Positions 51,211 to 63,100 of a stretch of 64,000 nucleotides of DNA are shown here, one piece after another; the stretch's first letter is position 1, and every line of letters starts with the position of its first letter. The notes beneath the pieces are model-generated. The model did not search any database, was not told the origin of the DNA, and saw only the letters and a list, made by a program, of their open reading frames with translations. The position numbers were made by a program, and so were the translations under genes. The stretch is from Urechis unicinctus (taxonomy: Eukaryota > Annelida > Polychaeta > Xenopneusta > Urechidae): NCBI GenBank assembly GCA_034190875.2, contig CM067344.1, positions 20,057,773 to 20,121,772 on the forward strand, in the 5' to 3' direction.

Positions 51211-53050
51211 CGCCTTCAATCTGCCGTCCTGCCGTAGAAGCTGCTCGGCAGGTGTTAGAATTTCGCGCCTCAGCTAGATTCCGGGGAGATGGGATAATAC
51301 CGTGACTTCCCGATGAGTGATACGCAACCAGATTAGCGGTAGGCAAGCAAATGACTATTGAGAAAACCTTCGTTATAACACTTGCAAGATGTGCGTGATA
51401 TTAAGACCCTCCGTAGTGTTGCGATGTTAGAGCAGTGGTGCTCTGTGATGGACCCTTCTCAAATCTCGTTGCTGCTAGCTGTGATTGGCTGAGAGTAGGG
51501 CGCCATGCGATAAGTATGAAATAGCGCACGAGCTATACATCGCATGGGTTATTAAGTAGAAAAATACATATTTGACTGGTTGCTTTATGTTTGAGAAGCA
51601 ATTAGTTAAGACTTACCCGAGTGGTATAACAGGTTTACACCTGGTCATTTGTGTTAATGGGCTGATCAGCGTGACGGGAGGTGTAATGATGCTGATGTCC
51701 ATGCGCATGCGCGACTGTGCGCTTTCCCACCCCAAGCTACATGTTTATCGACAAGAGTTCAGTGTCAACGATCAAATAGCGTTATCAGGTCTACGCAGTA
51801 GTAGTACCCATGGTCGGAGAGTCGTAAAAAGAAACTAGCTACTGCTAAAACCCTACGGTCGTCTATCTCGTATCGCACTCCACAAATTGAGTATTGAGCT
51901 ACCCTGATACACGTTCAATACAAAGCTCGTATCAGCAGGAATCTTCACATGTTTTTAAACGATTCAAACGCTGCTTTTATTTTGCAATTTATCCTTAGCT
52001 CTCCTTCAACCCTTCCCCAACTCAGCTACAAACATGGTCAACGGAATAACCAAGTGAATTGACGAAGCGCATCCTGATCATGATCGCTGGTTTATGGCTT
52101 GCTCATTCCAACTCAATAGATTCGTGTTTTCTTGTGAGGCTAATCTCATTGGTTCCATAAATTTTAATCCAACTTCCTCCCGGTTTTCTGGCCTGCTGTT
52201 GACATAGTAACTGCATTAAGGGTGACTATATTGAGATACACAGGGAATTCTTTTTATTAGTCACAACGCGTTATCTCTTGCGTGTCTCTCTTTTATTAAC
52301 AATAACGGGACTGATTCATTTATTGACAAAAAGAGCTTTTGATTGATAACAAAAGGGAATCGGCCACGCGTCTTTTATTTTCTTGTTCATGCTGCGCCCC
52401 TTCGTTATTATTTTCGTTGCTACTTGTTGTTGCTTGGATATGGGAGTAGCCAGACAAATAACACGAGTCTAGGAGTTGAGCTGCTTATTGGTTTTATTAA
52501 GTTTTCAACAATGAAGCTTCACTGGGATCTCGGTCAGAATCTCGTCTCTAAACAAAAAAAATCTCCTCCTTTGGCTAGACCAATATCCTTTTGACTGACC
52601 CATATGGGTCCCCGGTCAGCTGGCTTGCGTTCCCGCGACCCTTGACTGGTTCACACGATAGGCTAGGCTAAACAATCCCGACGTGACCCAACGGGTCCAA
52701 TTTGAGGGTGGACCCGCAATGCCATAAAGATTGCTGCTATCAGGGTTACACCCCTCCCCACCAAGTGATCGGATGTAACCCGGGCTATCGTGCTAATTCC
52801 ACTGTTCAATCAATTTAGAATATACCATTGAGTTTTAGAAAATAAAAGGACAGCACGACATGAGCCGAATAATATTTGATTTTGAATTTTGAATGATCCC
52901 AGAGTAGCTTGGGCATGCACCAATACTGTTTTACATTGGCACATGTCCATAACAATAATAGATTATCATATGAGGTTGTAATGATTTTACAAAAGGTCTG
53001 CATCCTGTCGACTTGACGGCGCCTGGCCGTGAATCGGCCAGACCTCGGGG
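51211..53050. other. Stretch unrelated to the array
   Basis: Beyond the outer edge of the palindrome the sequence no longer resembles the unit and is locally more GC-rich. It includes the perfect palindrome GACCCATATGGGTC at 52,597-52,610 and three more GACCC motifs to 52,716. Frames of 88 and 83 codons (51,572 and 52,343) have no recognised homology. It may be a mobile-element remnant or original flanking sequence. Confidence 0.45.
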
Positions 53051-53094
53051 CTCGCAGGGTATAAAAGGCGGCCAATCGCTGCATCCATCAGATT
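53023..53094 (+). promoter_or_regulatory. Candidate Pol II core promoter
   Basis: TATAAAAG at 53,060-53,067 sits 30 bp upstream of an initiator-like TCAGATT whose A is at 53,090, the standard metazoan spacing. Just upstream, CTGGCCG (53,023-53,029) and CGGCCAG (53,035-53,041) form a perfect 7-bp stem. The motif match is seen directly; activity is inference. It could serve an LTR element, since TGT at 52,774 and ACA ending at 53,150 could bound a 377-bp LTR, but no PBS or matching flanks were found. Confidence 0.55.
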
Positions 53095-53158
53095 AACCAC
53101 TTACGCTCTTCTTAGTTTCTTAGTACAAATTCCTTAGTACAAGTATAACAAGATACCC

Positions 53159-53278
53159 ATGACACATAAGGGAGGGCAGAAGGGCAAGGAGAGGGCACAC
53201 ACAAGAATCTCCCAAAGGAAGAAAAAGCAACCCCAAGAGGAGGAGAGGGAGAATGGCGGTATAATTGCCGCATTGTGA
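53159..53278 (+). CDS. Hypothetical 39-residue ORF behind promoter
   Basis: This is the first ATG downstream of the inferred start at 53,090, giving a 69-nt leader free of upstream ATGs. The frame runs 39 codons to TGA. The product is strongly charged: a basic stretch with RKKK at residues 20-23 and an acidic EEE run at 27-29, then a short hydrophobic end (IIAAL). The coding strand is purine-rich. I recognise no family. It might be a first exon whose true frame continues after splicing, or chance. The only reason to list it is its position after a good promoter. Confidence 0.25.
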   Translation: MTHKGGQKGKERAHTRISQRKKKQPQEEERENGGIIAAL

Positions 53279-53329
53279 TTGCAACTTTACTTCGATAACA
53301 AAGATCAAATTATTATCACAGTTAGTACC

Positions 53330-55326
53330 TCTAGGTGACGGAATATATGAGCTTGTGTTTCGGTGAGTTATGGGGTATGTAGTGGCTAGTGTTATGGAGC
53401 TTTACATGAGGGCGGGGTGGGGGTGAAGGTAATGCCGAAAACCGACCAAAACAAATTACATAAGTTCTGAATGGCCTCAAAACAAAACAAAATAGAAATT
53501 AACCAGCAATCGCATTTCACGCTCAGTATGTCTGCTATCCTACCAGTGATCAACGGAAACTCAATGAGTGTTTGATTAAGATACTAACGTCAAACATAAA
53601 TATATTGGTGTTTTTATATCAGCTGTTATAGGGCTTGCTCCTTCTTACATATCTAATCTGAGTTCAGAGACCATGTAACGGAAGATGAATCTTTAGCAAG
53701 ATCCCTGATGTGAACTGCGCTGACAAACATGTACCGCGTTAAAAACGAACATTCAAAATATTTATACTATCAACCTCTAATTCGTCTATAGAGTCCTCCC
53801 ACGCAAGCATAGGCATATTTCATGTAACAAAATCACCCTTACTTAAGTATGTGACTGGCGCTAGCGTGTGCGTCGTGACACTTCAGAGGAGTACCGAACA
53901 AGTCCAAATGCAGCCAACTCCATGTTAGGTAGAGGCATTGCGCCCCATTGTCCTGATAAGCGGATACTGTAGGGAGCAACACTGGACTCACTTATTATAA
54001 CATGCATATATAGAGAAGGTCGAAAAATAAACAAATATTACCTATTAATTGAGCGCAGTCCTGCAAGGCTAAGACATCCCCATATTTACTCTGGGTGATA
54101 AGATCATTAAATCTGCGATATTGTGGTACATCCCAGAATCAGAATTTGGACACTTTTGGCATTGCTTTGATCATCATTGATTGTCGTATGTGATGAATTC
54201 AGTACAGCTTTCTTTGTGAAGCAGATTTAAGGTTTTTGACCCAGCATTTCCGTGTCTGCAGATGATATGCAACGTCCAATTCGTCAGTATATTCGTACAC
54301 AAATAATCCCGTACGATTCCACTGCTTTTTGATGCGCTTCTCGTTGCCATGAGAAAGTTATTGCAGATTTACGTTCAAATGTCAATTGGCTTCCACATGC
54401 ATTCGGTCCTGTTGTTCTCACTCCAATTTCACGTGCCACTACATACTGCGTCATTTCAATCAATAGATTAGGTATTTATGTTTACCTCGAACCAAAAGTC
54501 GACGACATGAGAGCACCATATGCCAATGTTGATCATCAGTGTAGTTATTACAGAGAGAGCTCCTGAAATCTACCAAGGTTACAGCTCTTCATGTATTAAG
54601 CTATTACATGCGATTTACGACCAATGTAAACTATGGTTAATTCAATCAGGCTTCAATGTGATTGTGGTGGGCCAATATAGAAGGTAGGCGCCTGTATTTG
54701 TCGTGAGACACAAAGCCTGTGTTGTAACCTTCAATGTGATATTCCAGAATTAATCGTCGATCAAGAATATCACCATTGAATGGTTTATTATGAGAAGGAA
54801 GCATCGGAATCAGTCATTTTAATGTATGCTGTCGCATTTGATAGAAACATTTCGACTTATGTTAAACCAATTTAGACTTCAGTTGGAGATGTATTCAACA
54901 CGTGCAGGCTCTGGCATGTAGAGCAATATATTTCCGTAACAAGATGGCATATATACAAACGATGGATTCCATTTTCTAGCCGTGATTGAATGATGGAATC
55001 GTGGCACATAACCATAGGTAAGGTTCGGTAGCGTGATGCAAGAGGCTAGAGGGAGCCTTCACGCCATTGCCATCAACGAAGCTGCACATTGAGTATAATG
55101 CCATAATAGTCTGCGCTTACTTGGGAATTGTACGCCTGTATATGCATTGTAGCAAAGGATTGATAACACTATAGGAATACAGACATACGTCTTTTTTCAT
55201 CCAATATTATTGTAAGGTCCTGCATAATAATAGTGTATGACCATAAAGTTTGTGGGTAGACAGAATTCATAACCGAATATGACACTAATAACCCCTCTGT
55301 TACATTTATTCTTCTTGTGACCAATA
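53330..55326. repeat. Diverged array segment, direct
   Basis: From about 54,340 this follows unit positions 11,120-11,400 and then, at 54,900-55,325, positions 12,800-13,240, in the same order. 55,010-55,160 also matches 48,600-48,770. The part 53,330-54,340 is only doubtfully related and shows no gene. Confidence 0.65.
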
Positions 55327-55743
55327 ATGCCGCCTACATTTCCAAGCTCAAAGCTTGTCGACACTTTATGGAGCCTTATATGTTGCGTTGAGGTTTGCAT
55401 CATTTCTGTCCAAACTGCCGTTGAAAAGATACACACCAACCAATTATTTCTGTGTTGCTTAAAGAATATAGATACGCACCAATATAGCCCGACAAAGCTA
55501 AGTAATCTCCCATCACACCCTTCCAAAGAAGAGATCGACATATTTAAACAACGCATAGACAGGGAAATAGACACTGATAGCATTACAAACAAGGGATGTG
55601 ATGGTGTGAAGAGATATATCAGTTGGTACCACAGTTTACAAAAAATCATGGTGGGAAATAAAGCACTTAGGTCTGGTTTAACGGTGGTATCTCCAAGCGC
55701 AAGATATCATGCAATTATTTCACAGACTAAATGGTGTGGTTAA
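55327..55743 (+). CDS. Unrecognised 138-codon ORF, possible exon or relic
   Basis: The longest frame outside simple repeats. A TGA lies three codons before the ATG. The second half is rich in charged residues (the segment KEEIDIFKQRIDREIDTD near residues 68-85) and looks more protein-like than its overlapping antisense frame of 150 codons. AATAAA follows the stop at 55,773. Similarity to the array stops at about 55,325, so the frame begins where unit-unlike sequence begins. With AT-rich composition, one frame this long by chance in 64 kb is quite possible, and the open antisense frame suggests a stop-poor stretch. No family is recognised. It could be a terminal exon, a retrocopy fragment or noise. 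Confidence 0.25.
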   Translation: MPPTFPSSKLVDTLWSLICCVEVCIISVQTAVEKIHTNQLFLCCLKNIDTHQYSPTKLSNLPSHPSKEEIDIFKQRIDREIDTDSITNKGCDGVKRYISWYHSLQKIMVGNKALRSGLTVVSPSARYHAIISQTKWCG

Positions 55744-55772
55744 AGTCTCTATTGATCGCAATAACTAATGAT

Positions 55773-55778
55773 AAATAA
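55773..55778 (+). terminator. Possible poly(A) signal AATAAA
   Basis: Lies about 30 bp past the TAA of the 138-codon frame. In AT-rich DNA this hexamer is common, so it supports the frame only slightly. Confidence 0.25.
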
Positions 55779-55873
55779 AACAAAAATTTAAAATGATATT
55801 ATGTTGCATGTGGTCTGTTGGGAAAGGAAATGGAATTAGTGTGAATATTTCAAGAAGTGTAGACAAGGAATAG

Positions 55874-56080
55874 AATAATAAATGGGTAAGAGAATTGGAT
55901 AAGGAAGAAAATGCTTTGGAGATTTTGGAGATTGCATTTCATGTGTTAAGTGATGGCAATATGGATAACAATAGTCAACCACCTTACATGTGTATCAACT
56001 TTCAACTAGATATGAGGGGCAAAAATTTGAACTGTGATCGCAGTGTCGTATCTCTTCTACCAATCTACAAGATTGATTAA
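55874..56080 (+). pseudogene. Unrecognised open segment without ATG
   Basis: Open from 55,874 to the TGA/TAA region near 56,080, about 68 codons with no ATG near the start; it follows a TAG at 55,871-55,873 that interrupts a longer frame beginning about 55,800. The residues are rich in charged and amide side chains. It could be a broken continuation of coding sequence near the 138-codon frame, but the two lie in different frames and no family is recognised. Confidence 0.15.
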
Positions 56081-56319
56081 AAACTGGTTTCATATCATTT
56101 ATTGCAACGCCACACACACATCCATTCCCACCACCACACTATTGCATTGAATCAATTCCCTAAACTGTCGACATTACTTGGAAAGATCACAATGAGAATA
56201 CATACATGTTCGCACATAAACTTTATCGTCTTGCAGGGAAATCGTGCAAAGTTCTCCCTATGGCCATTTGTATTTATCATAATGAATAACTCCAGCGGTT
56301 CTTATTGCTTACCATTTCC

Positions 56320-56860
56320 CTACTGGGACCGCTGAGGAAGCATAAGCATAATAGGGATGCATAGAGTGCTTTTGACCAGACTAACTAGAAACCGCGCCCA
56401 CACTTTTTTTTCTTCCTTCCTCTACAGGCAATAAGCTGCTCAAACGATTAATCCAGCGCTGCAATAACATTTGAGTATCAAAGTACCATAACACGGGATG
56501 TCAGATTGTCAGACATCACCGAAAGGAGTCTTTCTGGGCATATACTTGCATACAACAGGCAGCAGAACGTATATGTTTGAACGTCTCATTTGTATTTCCA
56601 AAGGATGCTAGTTAGATATACGAAATAGTAGAGATGTATATGTATATAAATACCGAACAGGTCATTTTACGGATTAGCATAAAACACACAAAGTCTGCAA
56701 CTAAAGGGTCGTGCAACCTTCCAGAATAGTTGACATTGACTTACAATCTGCATAGTTCCAATGTTTTCATTAGTTGAATGGGTTTTGATTCTTACTCGAT
56801 TCGATCAATATAATCTTGGGTTATTGCGCTGCTTATTAATAAAATTGGTGTTACTTCACG
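56320..56860. repeat. Diverged copy of unit end
   Basis: 56,640-56,790 follows 21,130-21,310 (phrases TACGGATTAGCAT-A, CACACA-GTCTG and AACCTTCC-AATAG-TGACAT in order). A short stretch at 56,325-56,350 resembles 14,195-14,225. Confidence 0.65.
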
Positions 56861-59600
56861 TTCCGTTCACGACATTTGTAGGAATTATTTTTGTAATGCA
56901 ATGACAATCTATGTATAATGAATGACAAATAACACGACAACAAGTATTATAGAACGGCAAAGTGCAATCTATTACCTCGTAACATTATTGGCTCTATGGA
57001 GTGTTTGGATTTCATATTCTAATCCTAGCTTGTCGTATGGGATGATTGTAAATGGAAGCCGACGTTAGTGATTAGGGGCCACTCTGGGTATCTAAGTCAG
57101 AATATTGTGGGCCTTGAGGTATTTCGACCCCTGGATTAACGTATTTCACAATTGGAGTGATAGAATTAGTTATATTGTCGCATTTATGGCGCAATCGATG
57201 TGATTAGCATATACCTAATGCCTGAATGTAAGCACAACTCATTCCAAACAAAAAAAGATTCAAACGATTTGGGGTATTGTGTATGTCATGTTGTAAAATC
57301 CCACCAAGCTGTGTGCTCCTACGTATCATCTACGCGTTTCAATAAGAGGCGAAGAAACAGCTGATAGTGACGCCGTTGGAACTCTTTCCCACATAATGTC
57401 AATACCGTGAACACGGAGATCTCTCATCATCCTTTATTTCATCGTGATATCCAAATATCGCAGCATTCCATATCACAATAACCACTAAATAAACCACAAT
57501 GACTATATGAGATCATATTGAAAGTGGTTGTGCTTAACATCGCGCTTGGAATACAGATGACATTCATTTTGAAGAGTATCATTATTGTATGAGTTCCCAT
57601 ATTACTGTTTCCTTTGGCCGTCAACATGGAAGTTAACATTTACTCTCGCGGTCACATTCATTTGTAGTTGTGGGACTGAATTAAACAGCTTACTTTGAGG
57701 ATATTCTTATCTACATTTTCTATAGTTTTGCTTTCTTTTACCAAAAGTCCTTCTTGTAATTAAGTTAAACAAATATGGCATGGTTAAAAATTTAATTACT
57801 GATCATTTTCTACTTATCCAACAAAATAGATATTCAAATGCACATCCAATACGAATCGGTGCTTCTGTTAACTCTGAAAAGGTCTTTAGTCCATCATTAA
57901 TTACAGCTAAGTGACAGAATTGGTATGCCCTTCCTGAAAGCATACAATCAGTATGCCATGAACAGTTCCTTATTACTGCTGAGATATGAGGGATTTCCGT
58001 TCATCAGCCACCACTTCCTTGCCGACATTCGGTGCACAGTAAATCTTTTATACGAACACTAATTTTATAGACTACTTTAGTTCAGATGTCAACTATTCCA
58101 CGCAGTCATTAGTTGCTTGAACAGTGAGATTTTCCTGAGTATCCTTGGTGTATTAACTCGTGTCGCATAAGTAGTTTGCAATAATTACAAATCGGAGAAG
58201 GTGATGCCGCGTCGAAATAGAGAAATTTATTGGTACGGATGGAACATATATGAGATATCACACCTTACACGTCGCCTCCATTCTGTCGCGGTCCCGCACG
58301 GCTAATACGCCAGCATTAGACAACCATAACACATGTCATGTTGCGAGGATGATATCACACTTTAATGGACAGAGGTTATACTGAACTGACGCTTTTTACC
58401 TATTACCATGGTAAATACAATGATGGATCAACTTGGTAATGCCTCCAGAACAAATGGGTAGTACACGCATGGTATCAGCTGGTGAATGCATTAATTTAGT
58501 CAGTTAGGGGTACAATAATTGAATTAACTGGGGAATACAGACAATGAATCAATGGAGGGTAATCATCTAATCGAATGGGAAATTCAATCCTGTAATTAAC
58601 TTACAAACATTGAATCAATATGAAAATTAAATCAGTGAATCGACTTGGAAATGCAAACATTGAATCAACAGGAAAACAATCATTGTGCAATTAAGCTCCA
58701 AAGATATGAATATCAAAGATGTATTTGAGATCATACATATTTTCTTTCAGGTCTGCTTTCATCATATAAACATTCAATATAAGGTTCAGCTCTAAGTTGT
58801 GCAAGCATGGGATATGGCACACATCACTGCACATTGAAACATTCTCAGCGATTGAAACTGTCCCACGAAGAACGAGCTCACATAAATGCTTGACAATAAT
58901 CGTATCTTCACTGGCCTTCATCTCATGTGCGCAGCATGGTCAAAAAGCCGAAGATAACCGCGTGTACTTTCTCCAGTTGTCAATGTTTAAAGGTGCATTT
59001 CATTAAAACCTTATGATATAGATATCATACGCAGGATGGAGGGTTTTGGAAGTGCATCCAATCAAATGATTTTTACATAAGACAACACATTCAATTTCCG
59101 GGAATTTTTTTTTGCATCAGAATAAGTATATGGCACAATTTGCATCACAATTATACACCGCCCAGTACAACACAGTACATTTTAAGAGCGGAATCTGATT
59201 ATACATATGCGACGTAAGCTTGCCTTACGCGATCCCTAAAATGTGTTGTAGTCAAAATGTGTTTGTTTTTAACACGCATTCATTCCAGAACAAAACCACT
59301 ATTCAAGTGGTAGCTACCGCACCTTTTTGGACTTCAGTTACCTCTTATGACAGGTAATGCCCCAATGCTCGTTCAGTAATTGAAGACGTAAGTGTGTTTG
59401 CAGCGTCGTTTGTCTATATTGTATTTACTTAGAATGTATTTTGAGACATGAATTTCTGTTGAAATTTATATTGGATAAGCCAACGAGTGAATGTTGGTAT
59501 TTACAAATCAATAAATGTAATAACAATATTCGTGCAATAAACAGCCTCCTCAAATGCGGTTTCAAACATAACATTTATGAAACACCGTTTGCTTAACACG
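56860..59600. other. No gene recognised
   Basis: AT-rich sequence with no simple repeat of note apart from loose repetition of GAATCAA-type phrases at about 58,530-58,690, distantly like 19,205-19,245. By position it would be the start of a fourth, diverged unit, but similarity to 1-2,800 is not convincing by eye. Confidence 0.4.
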
Positions 59601-59609
59601 GGGGATGCA

Positions 59610-60060
59610 TATCGATGCATTGTGATCAAGGTTCAACGCATTAGTCACAGTCGAAGTCAAAATCTGGACTACAATCAATCTGCACATAAAGCCTATACGT
59701 CCGAAGACACCTATTGATTTGTCCTTGTGTGATATATGCACCCACTTTAATAATCACACAGGTTCAACCCCAGAAACCGCTTTGCCTGCCACGCTATGTG
59801 CACTGGAAGGTAAGCTTGCGTGATCAACGCATTCTAGTACTTAAGCACGCGATCATTGGTGGTGTCTTTATGCTCCTCTTGATATACACCACATTTACAC
59901 TGCAACTGCTCACTATATCCGCACTGCTGATGTTGACCACATTCACACTGCTGATGTTGACCACATTCATGCTGCTGATGCTGCCCACATTCACACGGCT
60001 TATGTTTCATCGACCACATCAGTGTCAGTAAGAATGTAATATCTGGCGTTATTGCCAAAT
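59610..60060. repeat. Diverged copy of unit positions 2.8-3.1 kb
   Basis: 59,630-59,760 resembles 2,840-2,950 (the GTCACAGTC region and the phrase around TCCTTGTGTGATATATGCACCCA), followed by the 24-bp minisatellite as in the unit. This places an older array copy here. Confidence 0.65.
59876..60010. repeat. 24-bp minisatellite in diverged array remnant
   Basis: Units start at 59,876, 59,900, 59,924, 59,948, 59,972 and 59,996. The CTGCTGATGTTG core is clear in the middle units. The flank upstream (59,610-59,760) resembles 2,840-2,950, so this is the same locus in an older copy. Confidence 0.75.
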
Positions 60061-60097
60061 TAGTGTGCTTAATAAGCGCGTTTCAAATAATCACTAA

Positions 60098-60148
<51 letters not shown>

Positions 60149-60158
60149 CTCTCTCTCT
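60098..60158. repeat. CT microsatellite
   Basis: About 30 CT units with two CGCT interruptions. Confidence 0.95.
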
Positions 60159-60159
60159 A

Positions 60160-63100
60160 ATGCTAATGATTAAACTGCCACATTCCAGGATATGCACAAT
60201 AATCATGGCATTAGTATGCGCATTATTGCATCACTTGCAGGATATCCTATAAAACTGAGAATAGCCTTTGGGTCTATTACGTGTGAATCATGATCTCACG
60301 ATTGCTGCTAACGAGTACTTCATTGGAACCGATGACAATTTTTGGATTATCAATGACTCCCATGTAACGCTAGTCCACCATAGGGTAAATAAGGTTACCT
60401 ATGAACAAATATGGAAGGTGCTGTTGGAGTTTACTTTTAGATGATGCAATATACACTGCTTGCCTATTTGTTATGCAACCTTGCTTTCTTAATGAATGAG
60501 CAGTTCCCTGTGCTGCGTCATGTTATCGATTGTAAGTCAGCCTTATACAGAACCGACGGATCGCTATTATTGGCTTTTTACAATTGACAAAAAAATCACC
60601 CAAAACTTTGAGCAGGTGCGAACACAGGATAACCAATGATGGTTCGATTATGGGTTTTGTCGAGCATTTGGATATCCCTTTGTTAAATGCATTCACAATT
60701 GTAAGATAAATAGTTTAAAAGAATATCTCCATCGTCACGATCCAGAATCCGTTTCTATAGCAGTCGCTTATGTAGTGAAAACAAAAACAGGATGAAATGT
60801 TGATTTGCCCTATGTTATGTAGTGTATTGTAGTGTTCACATTTAGAAGCGGATATAGCTTTCGCGGAAAAGCAATGTTATTGAAGACAAGGATGGCAAAA
60901 ACACGACATGTGGCGAATCCTACATTTCATGCAGTATTAATTTGACATGCCTACAAGGGTTCGGCCGAATGTCCATGAGCATCTGAGAGGTTACATTTCT
61001 TATGCACACCGATTCAGAAGCATTAAGCGAAGTTGGGGTAACTTCGTGGCTCGAGCAGCCTGTACTGTGAGAGCGATTACACATTGGTTTCTATCAATTT
61101 GATATTATGTTATTTTTATCGAATCGTAAAACATACACTCATGCGTTTTTAATCACTTCAATCACTTATGTGCTAAAATAATCACACACAAAATCCGATT
61201 GTCAGCCCTATGCTATGTGCCGTGTGTCACCTTGGCTGCATGGAGAGAATGGCCGCCTACCGCCGAGATGTTGGGGTATATTAGGGTATAACATGCCTGC
61301 TGAGTCTCCGATTCCCTGCTCGTCTGCACACCAATATTTGCCACCAAAATGAACAACTCAGCTCCATATGTAATTGCGGTTGCACAATCAGAGATATTCG
61401 GCCTTGCACCAAGTTCACAACGGCATAGTATATATATACATCAGGGATACTCGAAATCACGCCCGTGAGCGAGCTGGATATTTCCATTCATCTATATATG
61501 GCCATGGCCCTTGGATGGGTGTCAGGTCATAGCATTATGGCATTTGTCTTTTTGAATTATAGATGACTCATAGTATTTTCACGAATCATCATCCGAAAGC
61601 CTAGCTACGGCATTATGCACAAAAGTAGTGTGAATGCGCGCATTATTGCTTTTGGTAAAATCTCGCTAGTTTACGGATGACGAAAACGATTGATTTAAAT
61701 TGTGCGGATGGCATAACCTGTTTTGTGCTAAACATTGAAAGTCTATTAAAAGTATAGTGGCATTCGATTAGTCTCGCTTTTTTCTTGCGTTTGTCATTAT
61801 CAACGATAACCTCATGGAACCCGGCCGCCGGATATCCACAAGGTTAATAAGGTAACTGAAGTCGACATTGATTTGAAAATGCGGATCTAAACTGTAATGT
61901 ATTAAAAGTAATCATCACCATTATCATCATCATCGTCCTCATCAGCAGCAGCAGCACCACCACCAGTATCAATCACGTCAAATTGATAATTATAGTAATC
62001 ACCATCATAATCACATCATTATCGTCATCATTCAAATCATCATTATGATAATCATCATTAGCACCATTCACATCGTTATCAAAATGACTCATACATTATT
62101 ATCGTCATCCTAACCCCACTCAAGCAAAATTGTCGTCTGCATTTGGTTGAACATTACAAACAGCAAATTTGAGTAATATTTTGTACTTGTTAATTTCCAG
62201 ATCAAGATTATGCCTCGCGATTGTTTGTTGGTGCATTCAATTTTCTATTGATAACGGCCTATTACCACGAGACTGGTCCAATCGGTTTTACTAAACCTTC
62301 CTATAGCGATGCTTCCCATGGCCTGGCCGACTGTAGACGCTGTAACTACGACACGAATAACTACGATAGGACCTGCAAGTTTTTTTTATAGTTAACAATA
62401 AATGATCTCTAGCAGGTCGTTCTCTAATAGTGTTATGATAGATGCTTGCGGGATTCAGGGAGGAGATCGTGGAAGAACACATCCGCAAAGAATGTATATC
62501 ATTTGACGAAAAGGATTGAAGCCAAGTCCCATGGGAGGCATCGAATGAACAGCCAGACGTACAGTTTCGCCATCAACACCGTATTACTCTCAACATCACC
62601 TTTCATTCTCTCACTCTGTCTTACTGTGCCCATGACAGCGAGTACAAGCAAAGTTATATTTGGAACAATATTAAACTTCCATCAAGGTCACCAAATTTAT
62701 GTCAGCAGCAAGTACACACGGGGACACCTGTTTAATTGTTTATGTCGCACAGACCGTAAGACGTACTTTGATATGTGTAAATGGTCATGAATATTGAAGC
62801 ATTATGATAATTTGTTTTCTGTGCAATAACATTAATGAATGTCACATCATATCAGAAACGAACAATAAGAGCCAAACATATTCATTTTGTGCCAAATATC
62901 CAATTACAATTCCATCAGTCATCTAATGTATCCAGCTGGTAAAGTCGACTATGACCCCTTAATGAATAAGCGAATTTCATTTCATATTTTGCAATGCCGG
63001 CAATAATTATCTGCGCAAATATCTACCAGATGATATGTTTTATTTCAGTGTCACGTTGTTTACTTGAGTGATTGAGCTTATGCGATATATTATACACGTT

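Noticed and set aside
52774..53150. Calling a definite solo LTR
   Set aside because: TGT...ACA ends and a TATA box fit, but there is no matching target-site duplication, no primer binding site after the end and no second copy in the window.
62442..62519. 25-codon charged ORF starting at ATG
   Set aside because: The residues look protein-like, but the frame is too short, and no promoter, splice site or homologue is visible.
62446..62790. 114-codon frame
   Set aside because: It starts at TTG, contains no recognised motif and is of a length expected by chance in this much AT-rich sequence.
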